Shown piece after piece: positions 61,780 to 64,000 of a DNA stretch of 64,000 bases. The position numbers and the translations under genes are program-made. The stretch is from Oceanicella actignis. GTDB lineage: Bacteria > Pseudomonadota > Alphaproteobacteria > Rhodobacterales > Rhodobacteraceae. The stretch covers positions 1 to 64,000 of the forward strand of contig NZ_VNHJ01000012.1 in NCBI RefSeq assembly GCF_008124525.1, in the 5' to 3' direction. A model generated the notes under the pieces. The model ran no database searches and was not told the DNA's origin. It was given only the letters and a program-made list of their open reading frames with translations. Position 1 is the first letter of the stretch, and each line of letters opens with the position of its first letter.

Positions 61780-62946
61780 TTACGGCGCGGTGACCTTCAT
61801 CAGCTCGCGCCCGCACAGCATGCGGCGGATTTCCGACGTGCCGGCGCCGATCTCCATCAGCTTGGCGTCGCGGAAGATGCGGCTGACGGGGCTGTCGTTC
61901 AGATAGCCGGCGCCGCCGAAGGCCTGCACCGCCTGCACCGCCTGCTGCATCGCGGCCTCGGAACAGTAGAGCACGCAGGCCGCCGCGTCCTGGCGCGTGA
62001 CCTCGCCGCGGTCGCAGCTGGCGGCGACGGCGTAAAGATAGGCGCGCGCGGTGTTCATGGCGGTGTACATGTCGGCGATCTTGGCCTGCATCAGCTGGAA
62101 TTCGCCGATCGGGCGGCCGAACTGCTTGCGCTCGTGCATGTAGGGCATGACGTGGTCGAGCATGGCGTTGAGCAGCCCGACCCCGATGCCCGACAGCACG
62201 ACGCGCTCGTAATCGAGGCCGGACATGAGCACCTTGACGCCCTCGTTCTCGCGCCCGAGGACGTTTTCGAAGGGCACCTCGCAATCCTCGAAGATCAGCT
62301 CTCCGGTGTTCGAGCCGCGCATCCCCAGCTTGTCGAAATGGGGCGAGGTCGAGAAGCCCTTCATGCCGCGCTCGATGATGAAGGCGGTGATGCCGCGCGG
62401 CCCGGCCTCGGGGTCGGTCTTGGCGTAGACGACCAGCGTGTCGGCGTCGGGGCCGTTGGTGATCCAGTATTTCGAGCCGTTGAGCACGTAGCGGTCGTTG
62501 CGCTTTTCGGCCCGCAGCTTCATCGACACCACGTCCGAGCCCGCGCCCGCCTCGGACATGGCCAGCGCGCCCACATGCTCGCCCGAGATCAGCTTGGGCA
62601 GATACTTGCGCTTCTGCTCGGGCGTGCCGTTGAGGCGGATCTGGTTGACGCAAAGGTTCGAATGCGCGCCGTAGCTCAACGCCACCGAGGCCGAGGCGCG
62701 GGCCACCTCCTCGACCGCCACGGCATGGGCCAGATAGCCCAGACCGAGGCCGCCGTATTCCTCCTCGACCGTGATGCCGAGCAGGCCCAGATCGCCCATC
62801 TCCTTCCACAGATGCGCCGGAAATTCGTTGCTGCGGTCGATCTCGTGCGCGATCGGCGCGACGCGCTCCTGCGCCCAGCGGTGGGTTGCCTGGCGGATCG
62901 CCTCGATCTCTTCGCCGAGGGCGAAGTTCATGCTTGCGTGGAACAT
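61780..62946 (-). CDS. liuA: Isovaleryl-CoA dehydrogenase
   Basis: A 388-residue acyl-CoA dehydrogenase. [38 protein letters not shown], the catalytic Glu helix region [20 protein letters not shown] typical of isovaleryl-CoA dehydrogenases, and the C-terminal [18 protein letters not shown] are present. It makes 3-methylcrotonyl-CoA from isovaleryl-CoA. GGAGAGAACCGC precedes the ATG; the start overlaps the end of the TetR gene by 19 bp. Confidence 0.95.
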   Translation of the reverse strand: MFHASMNFALGEEIEAIRQATHRWAQERVAPIAHEIDRSNEFPAHLWKEMGDLGLLGITVEEEYGGLGLGYLAHAVAVEEVARASASVALSYGAHSNLCVNQIRLNGTPEQKRKYLPKLISGEHVGALAMSEAGAGSDVVSMKLRAEKRNDRYVLNGSKYWITNGPDADTLVVYAKTDPEAGPRGITAFIIERGMKGFSTSPHFDKLGMRGSNTGELIFEDCEVPFENVLGRENEGVKVLMSGLDYERVVLSGIGVGLLNAMLDHVMPYMHERKQFGRPIGEFQLMQAKIADMYTAMNTARAYLYAVAASCDRGEVTRQDAAACVLYCSEAAMQQAVQAVQAFGGAGYLNDSPVSRIFRDAKLMEIGAGTSEIRRMLCGRELMKVTAP

Positions 62947-63593
62947 GCGGTTCTCTCCGTGTCTTTGGGCGTGTCGTCGGGCGCGGACGCCCCGTCTGCG
63001 GCCGGGCGCGCGCTGACGCTGCGCGCCACCATGTCGGTGTAGATGTCCTCGATCTGGCGAGCGGTCAGGCGCCCGCCTTCGCGGAACCAGTGGGTGACGC
63101 CGGTCAGCATCGAGATGATCGCCCGCGCGGCGACCGGCGGATCGGGCGCATGCATGACCCCGGCCCGCGCGCCGCGCTCGAGAATGCCGCGCAGGATTCC
63201 CTCGTATTCCTGGCGCAGGCGCTCGACGGCGCGGAAGTTCTCGGGCTCGAGGCTGCGCAGCTCCATGTAGGAGATGAACACCGCGTCGGCGCGGTCGATG
63301 TGAAAGCGGACGTGAAAGCGCGTGAAGGCTTCGAGCGCGGCGGCCGGATCTTCGGGAAGGGGCTGCGCGCGAAAGGCCTTCATCAGCTCGGTCATGTGAC
63401 CGATCATCAGGTCGCGCAACAGATCCTGCTTCGAGCCGACATGGTTGTAGAGCGCGCCGGGCTGGACGCCGACCTCGCGCGCGATCATCCTCATCGACAC
63501 CGCGGCGTAGCCATGGCGCGCGAACAGCCGAAGCGCGGCCTTCGCCAGGCTGTCCGCCGTCTGCGCTCCGCTCGAGCCGATTCGCCGCGCCAT
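62928..63593 (-). CDS. TetR-family regulator of the liu operon (LiuQ-like)
   Basis: A 221-residue TetR repressor. The helix-turn-helix spans about residues 12-55 ([20 protein letters not shown], then [20 protein letters not shown]), with a helical ligand domain after it. It is the first gene of the leucine operon and overlaps liuA, so it is probably autoregulated and responds to an acyl-CoA of the pathway. TetR-type regulators (LiuQ) replace the more common MerR-type LiuR in some Proteobacteria. GGGAGG precedes the ATG. Confidence 0.92.
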   Translation of the reverse strand: MARRIGSSGAQTADSLAKAALRLFARHGYAAVSMRMIAREVGVQPGALYNHVGSKQDLLRDLMIGHMTELMKAFRAQPLPEDPAAALEAFTRFHVRFHIDRADAVFISYMELRSLEPENFRAVERLRQEYEGILRGILERGARAGVMHAPDPPVAARAIISMLTGVTHWFREGGRLTARQIEDIYTDMVARSVSARPAADGASAPDDTPKDTERTACSTQA

Positions 63594-63613
63594 GCCGATC
63601 CTCCCTGATACGG

Positions 63614-63642
63614 CTTATAAATGAACATTCGTTTCTTTTCCA
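63614..63642 (-). promoter_or_regulatory. Promoter of the tetR-liu operon
   Basis: On the minus strand TGGAAA (63637-63642) and TATAAG (63614-63619) are spaced by 17 bp, 20 bp before the TetR start. TATAAG matches the -10 consensus at five of six bases. The spacer is filled by an inverted repeat. Confidence 0.6.
63619..63634. promoter_or_regulatory. Candidate TetR operator within the liu promoter
   Basis: AAATGAA-CA-TTCGTTT: 7-bp arms with one mismatch and a 2-bp spacer, lying between the -35 and -10 boxes. A repressor bound here would directly exclude RNA polymerase, as is usual for TetR family members. Confidence 0.6.
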
Positions 63643-63647
63643 CGACG

Positions 63648-63680
63648 AAAAACGCCCCGCGCCGGCGAAGGCGCGGGGCG
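63648..63680 (-). terminator. Intrinsic terminator after motB
   Basis: On the minus strand a perfect 11-bp GC stem (CGCCCCGCGCC / GGCGCGGGGCG) with a 6-base loop is followed by TTTTT, starting 10 bp after the motB stop. It separates the motor gene from the TetR-liu promoter. Confidence 0.9.
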
Positions 63681-63690
63681 CGGCGGGACG

Positions 63691-64000
63691 TCAGCGCTTG
63701 AGATCGCTGCGCAGGATCTTGATGACGATGCGCCGGTTGCGCGGGCTGAAGGGATCGTCCTTCACCGCGGGCTCGCGGTCGGCCTTGCCGGTGACGCGCG
63801 CGATCCGTTCGGGCGCGACGCCGGCGTCGACCAGGATCTTGCGCGCGGCATGGGCGCGATCCGAGGACAGCTCCCAGTTTCCGTAGCCGCCGCCAGTGAA
63901 CGGCGTCGCGTCGGTGTGACCCTCGATGGCGACGTCGTTGACGACCTTCGAAGCCACATGCCCGACCATCTCGAGCAAGGCGCGCATCCTGGGCGAGGGC
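63691..64000 (-). CDS. motB: Flagellar stator protein MotB, C-terminal part (partial)
   Basis: The last 102 codons of a gene that continues past the right edge. It is the OmpA-like peptidoglycan-binding domain of MotB: VVNDVAIEGHTDATPFTGGG, then NWELSSDRAHAARKILVDAG, RVTGKADREPAVKDDPFSPR and NRRIVIKILRSDLKR. The NWELSSDRA string is typical of MotB rather than of Pal or general OmpA. The N terminus with the proton-carrying Asp is outside the window. It is about 49 kb from motA. Confidence 0.88.
   Translation of the reverse strand, partial: PSPRMRALLEMVGHVASKVVNDVAIEGHTDATPFTGGGYGNWELSSDRAHAARKILVDAGVAPERIARVTGKADREPAVKDDPFSPRNRRIVIKILRSDLKR

Overview
The window is very GC-rich chromosomal DNA from an alphaproteobacterium, most likely of the Rhodobacterales. 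Evidence: the 5' end of a 16S rRNA gene at the left edge reads like a Rhodobacterales 16S; the flagellar genes are of the alphaproteobacterial type (FliL, a DUF6468-like protein, a MotE-like protein, MotA, FlgF/G/A/H); a dnaN-recF-gyrB block is present; and two sites resemble the CtrA motif TTAA-N7-TTAA. I cannot name a genus. I see no insertion sequence, prophage, CRISPR array or tRNA gene.

Layout. 1-550: start of a leftward rRNA operon with its leader. 585-2741: comM/yifB and a small membrane protein. 2.7-8.5 kb: a LysR regulator divergent from a valine-catabolism operon (mmsA, acyl-CoA dehydrogenase, 3-hydroxyisobutyryl-CoA hydrolase, mmsB). 8.5-12.3 kb: a glutamine-synthetase-like enzyme and an OmpA-like envelope protein with a small coiled-coil partner. 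12.4-20.8 kb: flagellar motor and rod/ring genes on the plus strand. 20.9-27.0 kb: dnaN, recF, gyrB and a Tat-type dipeptidase. 27.1-32.0 kb: flgE-flgK-flgL-flgI on the minus strand, so the replication/repair block sits between two flagellar blocks. 32.3-34.5 kb: groES-groEL with CIRCE, a sigma-70 promoter and an intrinsic terminator. 34.5-37.0 kb: a TraB/GumN protein, a HAD phosphatase and a small secreted protein. 37.0-51.3 kb: a surface-polysaccharide region with yjbF, yjbH, a DUF707-like protein, glf (UDP-galactopyranose mutase), and an aminotransferase-fold acyltransferase plus a 2511-residue type I polyketide synthase/fatty-acid synthase resembling rhizobial RkpG/RkpA and Burkholderia WcbT/WcbR. 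51.4-54.7 kb: folC, accD and a class IV aminotransferase. 55.1-63.6 kb: a leucine/isovalerate operon (TetR regulator, liuA, liuB, liuD, liuE, liuC) followed by a nucleotidyltransferase-like gene. 63.7 kb to the end: the C-terminal part of MotB.

How the genes work together. Two separate operons cover valine (mmsA region) and leucine (liu region) breakdown, each with its own regulator and a visible candidate operator. The flagellar genes supply the rod, rings, hook, hook-filament junction and stator. The RkpA/RkpG-like pair most plausibly builds a lipid linked to capsule or K-antigen export, next to galactofuranose and Yjb-type exopolysaccharide functions; this is the most interesting system here. 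It is related to known capsule genes but is, to my knowledge, poorly understood chemically. All statements come from reading the sequence and recalled family knowledge; no database search was run.
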